The position numbers were made by a program, and so were the translations under genes. DNA of 64,000 bases, taken from Gammaproteobacteria bacterium. GTDB lineage: Bacteria; Pseudomonadota; Gammaproteobacteria; Pseudomonadales; Pseudohongiellaceae. Positions 25,120 through 32,998 of the stretch are shown piece by piece. The notes beneath the pieces were generated by a model. The model was not told the origin of the DNA. It worked only from the letters and a program-made list of their open reading frames with translations, and searched no databases. The DNA lies in NCBI GenBank assembly GCA_029253585.1, contig JAQWZF010000004.1, positions 1 through 64,000 on the forward strand, read 5' to 3'. Each line of letters opens with the position of its first letter. Within the stretch, counting starts at the first letter, position 1.

Positions 25120-26115
25120 CTAGTTGGACACCGTAAATTTATTCACCAGATATTGTCCCGCCCGAACAGGTGGATAAAGTGGTGACGTGCCTTCTGCAAC
25201 ACATGTTGGTATAGCTTCTATATTTGCATCATAATTCGGATTCATGAAATAAGCCATCGACTGTCTCTTTGCAGTAGGATTTCCCGGCACACCCACTGGA
25301 TCAACAACACGGTGTAATGTTGATACCCAACGATCATTAGACCATCGCGCCATAAGGTCACCAATATTGATTATGAATGCGTCTTCGATTGTTGGCGCGG
25401 ATATCCAATTACCCGAAGGTGATTTTACTTCAAGTCCACCAACATCCGGGTCAGCATTTAATATCGTTACTGTTCCATAATCAGAGTGGGCTCCTGCACG
25501 CAATTGACCCGGTAATAAATCACCTGACAATGAAGGATAATTTTGCGATCTCAACGCGCTAATGTGGTGGGTATGGAATTTAACAAAAAAATTATCCTCA
25601 AGTCCAAGAGCCGCGGCAAGCAATTGCATTATTTGTGCACCCAAAAGTTCCATGGCTAAATAGTAAGCAGTCCAAGATTCGCGAAAATTTAGAGGCGACC
25701 GCGGCCATATATTGGGGCCGTAAAAGAAATGAAAATTTTTATCTTCGTGATGACCTGCAGGTGGCATAAGTGAGCCAATACTGAATAATTCCTTACGGTC
25801 AGGCGGCGCTTCAATGCCGAGTGTTTTACCCAGAGCTTCGCCTTCGATCGGTGTATATCCACGAGGACAAGCCGGGTCATCAGAATAAGCAGCATTTTTT
25901 TCGGCAGACGTCTGCTCGAAAAATGTCTTTGCGGACGCCCACGCGCGATCACAGATATTTTTCGGTACATCATGATTTTTTATAATTAAAAACCCAATTG
26001 AACGGCAAATTTCATCGACTCGGTGAGCCAATTTCAGGCGTTCATCGGAGGTTCCGCTTAAAAATGCACCAAGATCAACAACCGGTATATTTTGAGCGTC
26101 CAATTTTACAGGCAT
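25120..26115 (-). CDS. 2-oxoglutarate/Fe(II) dioxygenase, isopenicillin N synthase family
   Basis: 331 residues from the ATG at 26115, five bases after the psuG stop, with AGGGATGATAAT as ribosome site. The frame could extend to 26160 inside psuG, which is unlikely. The N-terminal DIOX_N domain is NIPVVDLGAFLSG and GFLIIKNHDVP. The Fe(II) ligands are in AGAHSDYGTVTIL (His210, Asp212) and STLHRVV (His268), and the 2-oxoglutarate Arg is in AKRQSMAYF (Arg284). This family includes thymine-7-hydroxylase and other pyrimidine oxidases. As the last gene of the pseudouridine operon it may hydroxylate or demethylate a nucleobase or nucleoside. The family is certain; the substrate is inference. Confidence 0.85.
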   Translation of the reverse strand: MPVKLDAQNIPVVDLGAFLSGTSDERLKLAHRVDEICRSIGFLIIKNHDVPKNICDRAWASAKTFFEQTSAEKNAAYSDDPACPRGYTPIEGEALGKTLGIEAPPDRKELFSIGSLMPPAGHHEDKNFHFFYGPNIWPRSPLNFRESWTAYYLAMELLGAQIMQLLAAALGLEDNFFVKFHTHHISALRSQNYPSLSGDLLPGQLRAGAHSDYGTVTILNADPDVGGLEVKSPSGNWISAPTIEDAFIINIGDLMARWSNDRWVSTLHRVVDPVGVPGNPTAKRQSMAYFMNPNYDANIEAIPTCVAEGTSPLYPPVRAGQYLVNKFTVSN

Positions 26116-26119
26116 ATTA

Positions 26120-27067
26120 TCATCCCTGCTTCGACGCCAACGCAAGATTACTGTATTCAACGGCTATCATAGCGGCGACTTTGACATTGTTCAGTACGAG
26201 ATTTATATTGGTTTCCAGACTTTCACCATCGGTTTGCTCGGCTATACGTGCTAATAAAAATGGTGTGGCCTCTTTTCCTGTTATGCCACGACTGTCCATT
26301 TCTGTTAGTGCTTCATCGATCGTTTTTTCAATGTCTTGCGGATCAAGCGCATACTCCTGCGGAACTGGGTTGGTAATTAAAACGGATCCGTCAATGCCAA
26401 GCTGATATTTTAATAGTAGAGCCTTTGCCACTTCTTGCGGCGTATCAATTCTATAATCAACAGGAAATCCACTACTACGGGCGTAAAAAGCAGGCACCGT
26501 ATCGGTCTGGTAACCAACAACAGGAACTCCCGCCGTTTCTAAATATTCGAGCGAACGACCAATATCTAATATGGATTTCATTCCCGCGCATACAACACCA
26601 ACATTTGTTCGAGAAAGTTCATCCAGGTCTGCCGATACATCCATTGACAGAGCACCGCCGCGATGAACTCCACCGACACCCCCTGTTGCAAATATTCTAA
26701 TACCCGCCATTGCGGCTATGATCATTGTCGCTGCGACTGTTGTCGCGCCGTCTTTACCGCCTGAAACTATGAATGGAATATCGCGTCTGCTTGTTTTGGT
26801 AACGTTCAATCCACTTTTGCCCAAATAATCAAGCTCCGCCCCACTAAGACCTACTTTTAGACGACCTTTAAGAATCGCAATTGTGGCGGGTACTGCGCCA
26901 TTATTCCTTACCACTGCTTCAACTTCACGGGCGGTTTGTACATTCTTTGGATAAGGCATGCCGTGGGATATAATTGTCGATTCAAGTGCAACCACGGGCT
27001 GACCATTTTCTATTGCTTGTGCAATTTCCGGCAAAACGTCAAGATACTCAGCGTTTAATTCATTCAC
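26120..27067 (-). CDS. psuG: Pseudouridine-5'-phosphate glycosidase PsuG
   Basis: 315 residues, the expected length. It splits pseudouridine 5'-phosphate to uracil and ribose 5-phosphate, breaking the C-C glycosidic bond. Hallmarks are VVALESTIISHGMPYPKNVQ, KSGLNVTKTSRRDIPFIVSG, FATGGVGGVHRG, VVCAGMKSILDIGRSLEYLE and VPVVGYQTDTVPAFYARSSG. Start is a GTG at 27067 overlapping the psuK stop by eight bases, so the two are translationally coupled, as in other psuK-psuG loci. Composition is AT-rich like its neighbours. Confidence 0.96.
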   Translation of the reverse strand: MNELNAEYLDVLPEIAQAIENGQPVVALESTIISHGMPYPKNVQTAREVEAVVRNNGAVPATIAILKGRLKVGLSGAELDYLGKSGLNVTKTSRRDIPFIVSGGKDGATTVAATMIIAAMAGIRIFATGGVGGVHRGGALSMDVSADLDELSRTNVGVVCAGMKSILDIGRSLEYLETAGVPVVGYQTDTVPAFYARSSGFPVDYRIDTPQEVAKALLLKYQLGIDGSVLITNPVPQEYALDPQDIEKTIDEALTEMDSRGITGKEATPFLLARIAEQTDGESLETNINLVLNNVKVAAMIAVEYSNLALASKQG

Positions 27068-28016
27068 CGTATTCGTTGCTCCTCATCTCATTAACTGTCG
27101 ATACTGACATATCTGGATTGACAGTTGCGCTGTGCGACAACGCAACATTAGCGGCAGAAATAGCAAATTCAGCTGTAGCTTTGACTTCCTGTTCATTAAA
27201 CCAAGCAAATGCTACCGCTGCTACAAATGCATCCCCCGCGCCACTTGCGTTTGTCACCGGATTTTTCAATTTACTCTCTACAATTCCATGATCATATGCA
27301 TCACTATAGAAAACACCTTGCGGGCCTAGAGTAATAAAAATACGTTTTACTCCACTGTCATGAAACCACTGCGCCATTTTAAGAAATGTTCCGCAGGCAG
27401 ATAGTTTAATGCCGCACAACACCTCTGCTTCTAATAAGTTTGCTTTTAAAGTATGAACGCACCCAAGATGTGGTTTGATGCGAACCGCTTTTGTGATGGA
27501 AACTGCGTCAACAATAAGAGGATTCGCTGAACCACTTTTTACGAGATAAGCCAGCGCGCTTTCACTTAGATTTGTATCAGCAATTACAATTGCCGCTTGT
27601 TTTATTATTTTCAGGCGGTGTTGAAGAAATTCTGCGTCTAGCTTATCAACAATCTTCATGTCATTTATCGCCACAAGCAAATCAGCTGTACGGTCAAGAA
27701 CGCTTAAATAAGTGGATGTCTTTTGACCTTCAAGACGCACCATATCACTCACGTCGATGCCAGCAGCATTTGCTTGCGTTAGCAAAATTTCGCCAAATTG
27801 ATCTGCTCCGACTACTGAGAGCAGCTTGGTACGCACGCCAAGGCGCACCAGATTCTCTGCTATATTACGGGCTACGCCGCCGGGGCTCGTGATCACATTG
27901 CCGATGTTAGAATCGTGCATATTTTGTGCGTTGGCAGGACGACCACAGACGTCGATACTTGCGCCGCCGATGACCACGATGTAAGGTTCATTACTATCAA
28001 GAGAAGCATTGTTCAT
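27060..28016 (-). CDS. psuK: Pseudouridine kinase PsuK (PfkB family)
   Basis: 318 residues of the PfkB/ribokinase family. Marks are VIGGASIDVCGRP at the N-terminus, SPGGVARNIAENLVRLG, and the C-terminal catalytic signature NASGAGDAFVAAVA, whose Asp is the catalytic base. Together with the overlapping psuG it is assigned as pseudouridine kinase, making pseudouridine 5'-phosphate. It starts six bases after the permease gene, within the same leftward operon. Confidence 0.92.
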   Translation of the reverse strand: MNNASLDSNEPYIVVIGGASIDVCGRPANAQNMHDSNIGNVITSPGGVARNIAENLVRLGVRTKLLSVVGADQFGEILLTQANAAGIDVSDMVRLEGQKTSTYLSVLDRTADLLVAINDMKIVDKLDAEFLQHRLKIIKQAAIVIADTNLSESALAYLVKSGSANPLIVDAVSITKAVRIKPHLGCVHTLKANLLEAEVLCGIKLSACGTFLKMAQWFHDSGVKRIFITLGPQGVFYSDAYDHGIVESKLKNPVTNASGAGDAFVAAVAFAWFNEQEVKATAEFAISAANVALSHSATVNPDMSVSTVNEMRSNEYGE

Positions 28017-28022
28017 GGTAAT

Positions 28023-29342
28023 TTACAGAGTATTTTGTTCATCGGTAATGCCTTCTTGATGTTTTGCTCTGAAATCAATGTAGATAATAACAAAAATTAT
28101 ATAAGCAACGATCATTAACCTTCCGGTGTTATCGATATCCGAAAAGGCCAAATTGGCCTGAACAAGTAGTATAAGAATGCCAATCACACTTATTGTCTTT
28201 ACAGTCTTTTCAGACATTTTAATTTGTGCATTTGCAAAAACTTCAGGCAGTTTTTTGGCAAAATAAAAAGCAGCAAGCAATGGAATAATGTCATAAATAA
28301 ATACAAGCCCACTCCCGAGCATGATGATATAGGGCATGTCTTTGCCAGCGAGGATCGGAATTGATCCTACAATCAGCAGAATGGTCAATAATATATGGGG
28401 AGTATTAAATCTTTTATTGACGGCAGCTAAACCCTTAGGCAACCAACCATCTTCACAGGCAATGATCACGGACTTTGTCGCCCACGAAAATGTAGAATTT
28501 ATACTGGTGGCAAAAGCAAATAAAGCTGCACCAACGATAAATGCAGTATATAGTGAGGGCGGTAAAATCACTCTCGCGACTTCAGCCAACGTCTTTCCAG
28601 CTGTTTGCTCAATAGGTAAAACTCCTACCGCTACAATGGATACCGTCGCGATAAAAAAAGCTGCAAGAAGTGTGCTGTAGATAATCGCGCGAGGAAGATC
28701 ATGGTGCGGATTTTTCATTTCGCCACCGAGTTCAGAGACATAATAGGCACCCCCCGTGGCAAAAGACATAAGAACACATGCCATTCCAAAACCGTACCAA
28801 CCGTCCGGAAACAATTTTTCCTGATCGGTAAAATTACTATATTCTACTTCTAGAATTCCAAAAAAAATCAGTGAGGATAACCCAAAAAGAAGCAAGGCAA
28901 TCATAACTTTTTGAATAGCTGCTGCCTGATGAATGCCGAGAAGATTAACTGTATAAAAAGTAAATAAAATACCGAGCCCAACATATTTCGCATTTAGCTG
29001 TGGAAGAAGTGCTATGGCATATTCAGCGAACCCCAACGCAAATAAAGCAATAAGTATGTGAGTGACAAGTAAAAGCGAGAGAAAAAAGAAACCAACCTTG
29101 GGACCCAATACACGCTTGCAATAGACATAAAGTCCGCCCGTTGCCGGCATCGCAGAACCCATAAAAACAACTGGTAATTGTTTGATGATGGAAAATATTG
29201 CTGAAAGAATGATGGCGAATGGAACCGCATACGCAGTGAACCCAATACCAATACCGATAAGCACCAAAACTCCCGAACCAATGACCTGCCCTAATGCAAT
29301 TGCAAATACGTCCCAGAAGCTAAGTGTCTTATTTAATTTCAT
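28023..29342 (-). CDS. APC superfamily permease
   Basis: 439 residues with about twelve hydrophobic segments. The first segments carry the APC signature FAIALGQVIGSGVLVLIGIG and the unwound-helix motif; PATGGLYVYCKRVLGPKVG is the conserved loop between helices 2 and 3. The family takes up amino acids and related compounds by proton or sodium symport or exchange. A psuT-type nucleoside transporter is usual in pseudouridine operons; an amino-acid-type permease here is unusual and suggests that the imported substrate carries an amino-acid group. It lies between the gamma-lyase and psuK genes with gaps of 25 and 6 bases. Confidence 0.88.
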   Translation of the reverse strand: MKLNKTLSFWDVFAIALGQVIGSGVLVLIGIGIGFTAYAVPFAIILSAIFSIIKQLPVVFMGSAMPATGGLYVYCKRVLGPKVGFFFLSLLLVTHILIALFALGFAEYAIALLPQLNAKYVGLGILFTFYTVNLLGIHQAAAIQKVMIALLLFGLSSLIFFGILEVEYSNFTDQEKLFPDGWYGFGMACVLMSFATGGAYYVSELGGEMKNPHHDLPRAIIYSTLLAAFFIATVSIVAVGVLPIEQTAGKTLAEVARVILPPSLYTAFIVGAALFAFATSINSTFSWATKSVIIACEDGWLPKGLAAVNKRFNTPHILLTILLIVGSIPILAGKDMPYIIMLGSGLVFIYDIIPLLAAFYFAKKLPEVFANAQIKMSEKTVKTISVIGILILLVQANLAFSDIDNTGRLMIVAYIIFVIIYIDFRAKHQEGITDEQNTL

Positions 29343-29367
29343 TAATCAATACCCAAGTTGGTCACGG

Positions 29368-30570
29368 TTAATTCAATTTAGATAATGCAGCATCAAAATC
29401 TTCGATCAAATCATCTGCATCTTCAAGACCAGTTGACACCCTGATCATGCCGTCCCTGATACCCATTTCTTTTCGTTCCGACCTAGGAATATCAAGAAAT
29501 GCCATAAGTGCCGGAATTTGTGTTGTTGAACGTACACCGCCAAGGCTTGCTGAAAAACAAGTTAATTCTAAGCTATCTAATACTTTTAATGCTGCGTCGC
29601 CGTCTTCCACTTCAAAAGTGAGCATGGCGCCAAATTTTGGCATTTGTTCTTTTGCTACTTCGTGTTGCGGGTGTGAAGCGAGACCGGGATACCAAACCTG
29701 TTTAATGATGGGGTGTGCTTCAAAATGTGCGGCGAGTTTAGCTGCCGATTGGCATTGACGTTCTACACGAACACTTAATGTTTGTATACCGCGGATCAAC
29801 ATCCAGGCATTGAAAGGTGCTATCGGCGCTCCTAATTTGACCATGGTGTTCCAGCGGATTTGTTCAAGAAAATCACTAGGCAGCAATTTTGATTTCATGC
29901 AAATAGAACCGCCAATTACATCACTATGACCACCAATGAATTTAGTTGCGCTTTCCAGCACAATATCAACGCCCCATTCAAGCGGACGCATGACATAAGG
30001 ACTGGCGAAGGTATTGTCACAAACCACAACAATATCGAGAGCATGTGCAAGTTCAACTAACGGCGCAACAGGGGCGACCTTCATGGAAGGGTTTGCGATG
30101 GTTTCAAAATAAATAATCTTGGTGTTTGGACGAATTGCCGCGCGCACTGCTTCAATATTGGATGTATCAGCAAATGTTGTTTCAATATTATAATCCGTAA
30201 GTCGATGGTCCAGCATTTCATGAGTTGAACTGTAGGTGGTCCAGTCGCAGACAATATGATCACCACTTTTTAATAGTCCCAGCAATGTGATCGAAATAGC
30301 AGCCATACCGGACGCGGTAGCAAGGCAGGCGTCGGCACCTTCTATCATCATCATTTGTTCTTCAAACTGATATTCTGTCGGATTTCCGCAACGGCCGTAA
30401 ATATTTACATCCTTACGTTGACCTTCAACAATACGCTGAAAAATTTCTGCGTCATACTGGAAGCTGGATGACATTACAATATTAGGAGTGATTGATTTAG
30501 TAGCCTCGTCGGGAGGGCAATAAACCGCTTTACTGTCGAAACGAAGATTTGACCTTTTGTCTTTTTTCAT
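29368..30570 (-). CDS. Methionine gamma-lyase / cystathionine gamma-synthase family PLP enzyme
   Basis: 400 residues, Cys/Met metabolism PLP family. The Tyr/Arg pair of the neighbouring subunit is in IYGRCGNPTEYQFE, the PLP lysine is Lys210 in ESATKFIGGHSDVIGG, and SASLGGVRSTTQIPALM and IRVSTGLEDADDLIEDFD close the C-terminus. Where Pseudomonas methionine gamma-lyase has a cysteine after the catalytic tyrosine (YGCT), this protein has TTYSST, so the substrate may differ. Such enzymes perform gamma- or beta-elimination or replacement on amino acids with a leaving group at C-gamma. First gene of the operon, with AGGA five bases before the ATG. The link to pseudouridine is inference from position. 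Confidence 0.88.
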   Translation of the reverse strand: MKKDKRSNLRFDSKAVYCPPDEATKSITPNIVMSSSFQYDAEIFQRIVEGQRKDVNIYGRCGNPTEYQFEEQMMMIEGADACLATASGMAAISITLLGLLKSGDHIVCDWTTYSSTHEMLDHRLTDYNIETTFADTSNIEAVRAAIRPNTKIIYFETIANPSMKVAPVAPLVELAHALDIVVVCDNTFASPYVMRPLEWGVDIVLESATKFIGGHSDVIGGSICMKSKLLPSDFLEQIRWNTMVKLGAPIAPFNAWMLIRGIQTLSVRVERQCQSAAKLAAHFEAHPIIKQVWYPGLASHPQHEVAKEQMPKFGAMLTFEVEDGDAALKVLDSLELTCFSASLGGVRSTTQIPALMAFLDIPRSERKEMGIRDGMIRVSTGLEDADDLIEDFDAALSKLN

Positions 30571-30878
30571 AGTGTTCCTGTTTCAGAATTTTTTGATTTG
30601 GTCCAGAATGTTAGAAAATCACCAAAGATATCAAGCCATAGCGATACTGGCTAAAATAAGAAAGACGCAGTTTTACCAATTGGCTATGTAAAGATCAATT
30701 CAATTCATCATACTGTGTAGGATCGTGTGTAAACTGATCGTGCTGGATAATATAAAGATGTAAAAAACTTAAACGCCTGCTAGCAACAGTTGGCAGGCGC
30801 TTAATATTAAGGCTTTGAATCGCTATCACTTTACTAGACACCTTTCAGTCATACAAAATGGCTATAAGAGAGGTGGGT
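30571..30878. other. Intergenic region: operon promoter side and IS border
   Basis: It must hold the leftward promoter of the pseudouridine operon, which I could not pin down. A hairpin CGCCTGC (30774-30780) / GCAGGCG (30793-30799) with a 12-base loop is clear. It lies near the presumed left border of the IS3-type sequence. Confidence 0.45.
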
Positions 30879-31157
30879 ATGAGCAACAATCGATACTCAG
30901 AAGAGTTCAGAGTAGAAGCGATTCGACGAGTAGTTGAGAGAGGCCACAGCGTTGCCGAGGTGGCCAGCCGTCTTGGCATCACAACATACAGCCTTTACGC
31001 TTGGAAGAAGAAGTACGGACCTGATTCGGCGGAGCATCAAGCTAAGGCGGCAGAACAAGCTGAGATACGACAGCTCAAGAAAGAACTCAAACGCGTTACT
31101 GAAGAGCGCGACATCCTAAAAAAAGCCGCGGCATACTTTGCCAACCAGCCCGAGTAA
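30879..31157 (+). CDS. IS3-family transposase OrfA
   Basis: 92 residues from the ATG at 30879, which has GAGAGGTGGGT before it; the frame also opens at 30858. It contains a helix-turn-helix, RYSEEFRVEAIRRVVERGHS, VAEVASRLGITTYSLYAWKK, and the leucine-zipper part EIRQLKKELKRVTEERDILK ending in AAAYFANQPE. This is the DNA-binding OrfA of IS3 elements, normally joined to OrfB by -1 frameshifting. OrfB is reduced to a stub downstream, so the element cannot move by itself. It marks the right border of the AT-rich segment. Confidence 0.88.
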   Translation: MSNNRYSEEFRVEAIRRVVERGHSVAEVASRLGITTYSLYAWKKKYGPDSAEHQAKAAEQAEIRQLKKELKRVTEERDILKKAAAYFANQPE

Positions 31158-31240
31158 GGTACGCCTTCATCAGTTCGCACAGTAAAACCTGGCCAATTAG
31201 CCCTTGCATCGACAACGAGTGTTGCTGTCCAGTGCCGGGG
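31154..31240 (+). pseudogene. IS3-family OrfB stub
   Basis: In the -1 frame behind OrfA the sequence reads VRYAFISSHSKTWPIS, the standard start of OrfB in this IS group. It then loses similarity before the Rieske gene. The integrase core with its DDE residues is missing. Confidence 0.65.
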
Positions 31241-31308
31241 CGTATTATCCCTGATACACTATCAATCAGAGTAAAATCCGATACTATAAAACAATTGCAG
31301 GTTACCCA

Positions 31309-32463
31309 TTGCCCTCTACAGCTTTATATCCTAACGCAGTCCCAAGCTCGTCACTACTGGACGATAAACAGGTCATTGAGCGAATATTTACGCACATAGA
31401 CAAAGGCACGACGGATCTTGGTGATACTGTCTGGCGCGAACCGGTGGAGCACTATCACTCACAAGAACGGTTTGACGCCGAGATCGCCCTCTTGCGGAGC
31501 CGGCCAGTGCCTTTTTGTCCATCCGCAGGATTGCCAGATAAAGGCTCTTATATAGCACGTAAAGCGGCAGGCACCCCTTTGGTCGTGGTGCGGGGCCACG
31601 ATGGGCAGGTTAGAGCGTTTATCAATGCCTGTCGCCACCGTGGCATGCAAGTGGCCAGTGGTAGTGGTTGTTCCCGTGCACTTGTCTGCCCCTATCATGC
31701 CTGGGCCTACGACCTTGATGGGAAACTCAAGACCATTCAGGGGAGGGAGGCTTTTCCGGGCCTAGACCCTGAGGAGCATGGGTTAGTCGAGGTGAGCGCC
31801 AGAGAAAAAGGTGGCATTGTCTATGTCATGCAACACGGAACGATTAGCCCCGATATGTTGGAAAATTCTGTCGATCTCTTTTCCCCGCAACAGGCACTGT
31901 TTCAGCAGGGGGAGCTTACCGACCAGTCAAATTGGAAGCTAATAACTGAGACGCTCTTGGAGGGCTACCATATTAAGTCTTTGCATCGAAAAACGTTCTA
32001 TCCCTACGGTTTGGATAATGTAAATGTGGTCGAGACCTATGGTGAGAATGCCCGTGTAATTTTTCCATTCGGGCGTATAGAAAAGCTTAGAGATGTCCCT
32101 GCAGATGAGCGCAGAGCCGAGGGAATGCTGACCTCGGTTTATCATCTTTTTCCCAATGCCAGCGTTTCGGTACTTTCAAAACATTCCAGCCTCACCATCA
32201 TGGAGCCGCTTTCGCCGAGTAGCTCACAGCTGGTGACTTATTCGTTAACAAATACTCAGGTGAATGGTAAACAGACTCCCACCGAAGAAGCAAAGAGAGA
32301 TGCTCAGTTTGTCAAAGAGTCAGGTCAGGATGAAGATCGAGAGGCCGCACGTCTGATTCAGGAGACGGTAACGGCTTCTGCTAATAGTCATTTAACCTTC
32401 GGCTATTTCGAAAAGGCCATCGTGAATTTTCACCAGCATTTGCTGCGTAGTCTCGGTCAATAA
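31309..32463 (+). CDS. Rieske-type ring-hydroxylating oxygenase, alpha subunit
   Basis: 384 residues. The Rieske [2Fe-2S] ligands are in NACRHRGMQVASGSG (Cys108, His110) and LVCPYHAWAYDLDGKL (Cys127, His130). The mononuclear iron site is in LLEGYHIKSLHRKTF (His221, His226), and the third carboxylate ligand is expected in the C-terminal half. Such enzymes hydroxylate or demethylate aromatic or quaternary-amine substrates with electrons from a separate reductase, which is not encoded nearby. The start is a TTG at 31309 behind an AGGT site; no in-frame ATG is closer. It may be cotranscribed with the small CrtA-like gene 40 bases downstream. Confidence 0.88.
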   Translation: MPSTALYPNAVPSSSLLDDKQVIERIFTHIDKGTTDLGDTVWREPVEHYHSQERFDAEIALLRSRPVPFCPSAGLPDKGSYIARKAAGTPLVVVRGHDGQVRAFINACRHRGMQVASGSGCSRALVCPYHAWAYDLDGKLKTIQGREAFPGLDPEEHGLVEVSAREKGGIVYVMQHGTISPDMLENSVDLFSPQQALFQQGELTDQSNWKLITETLLEGYHIKSLHRKTFYPYGLDNVNVVETYGENARVIFPFGRIEKLRDVPADERRAEGMLTSVYHLFPNASVSVLSKHSSLTIMEPLSPSSSQLVTYSLTNTQVNGKQTPTEEAKRDAQFVKESGQDEDREAARLIQETVTASANSHLTFGYFEKAIVNFHQHLLRSLGQ

Positions 32464-32502
32464 ATTCCGGCTAGCAAATGGTTGGGAAGACGGTAACGAG
32501 AA

Positions 32503-32832
32503 ATGTATGTATCAGTAACTGGTCTTAAATCGAAGGGGCTTATTGGGCGCTTGCGGTTCTGGGTGCTCACGATTCCGGCATTTAGAGCAGCGAGAAAAGC
32601 GAGCGGTATTATACTTTGCGAAACCAAAACCTGTAACGGCTACAATCACACCCTTACTGTCTGGAAGACAAAAGAGATGATGAGGCTGTATCGAAGCTCG
32701 CCGGTTCATAGTAAGGCGATGCGCGAGTTTTCATCTATAGCTACTGGAAAAGTGTTAGGATTTGAAAGCGATAGTATTCCTACTTGGGATGAAGCACTAA
32801 AACAGTTTGCCAGCAACGCTAGAGATGTGTGA
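32503..32832 (+). CDS. Small CrtA/ABM-like domain protein
   Basis: 109 residues, soluble, no signal peptide. The sequence RFWVLTIPAFRAARKASGII, TLTVWKTKEMMRLYRSSPVH and SKAMREFSSIATGKVLGFES resembles short proteins with the spheroidene-monooxygenase-like / antibiotic-biosynthesis-monooxygenase ferredoxin-like fold. Many are of unknown function. It follows the Rieske oxygenase gene closely in the same direction and might be a partner. Function not assigned. Confidence 0.6.
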   Translation: MYVSVTGLKSKGLIGRLRFWVLTIPAFRAARKASGIILCETKTCNGYNHTLTVWKTKEMMRLYRSSPVHSKAMREFSSIATGKVLGFESDSIPTWDEALKQFASNARDV

Positions 32833-32998
32833 GACACTCTGGCCTAAAGTAGAACTCATTGTCTTCCTTATATCCACTAGATAAGGAGCTGTGGGCTAAC
32901 TTAGCGCTCAAACACCAGAGGATTGTAGGGCGCCTTGGGAAAGAACTCTCAATAAACATAGCTTTCAACGATCGAGCTATGGGGTAAGAATAGTCCCT

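Noticed and set aside
24237..31240. Composite transposon made of two copies of one IS3 element
   Set aside because: The left fragment is an OrfB C-terminus and the right an OrfA with OrfB stub; they do not overlap and look like different IS3 subgroups, so identical flanking copies are not shown.
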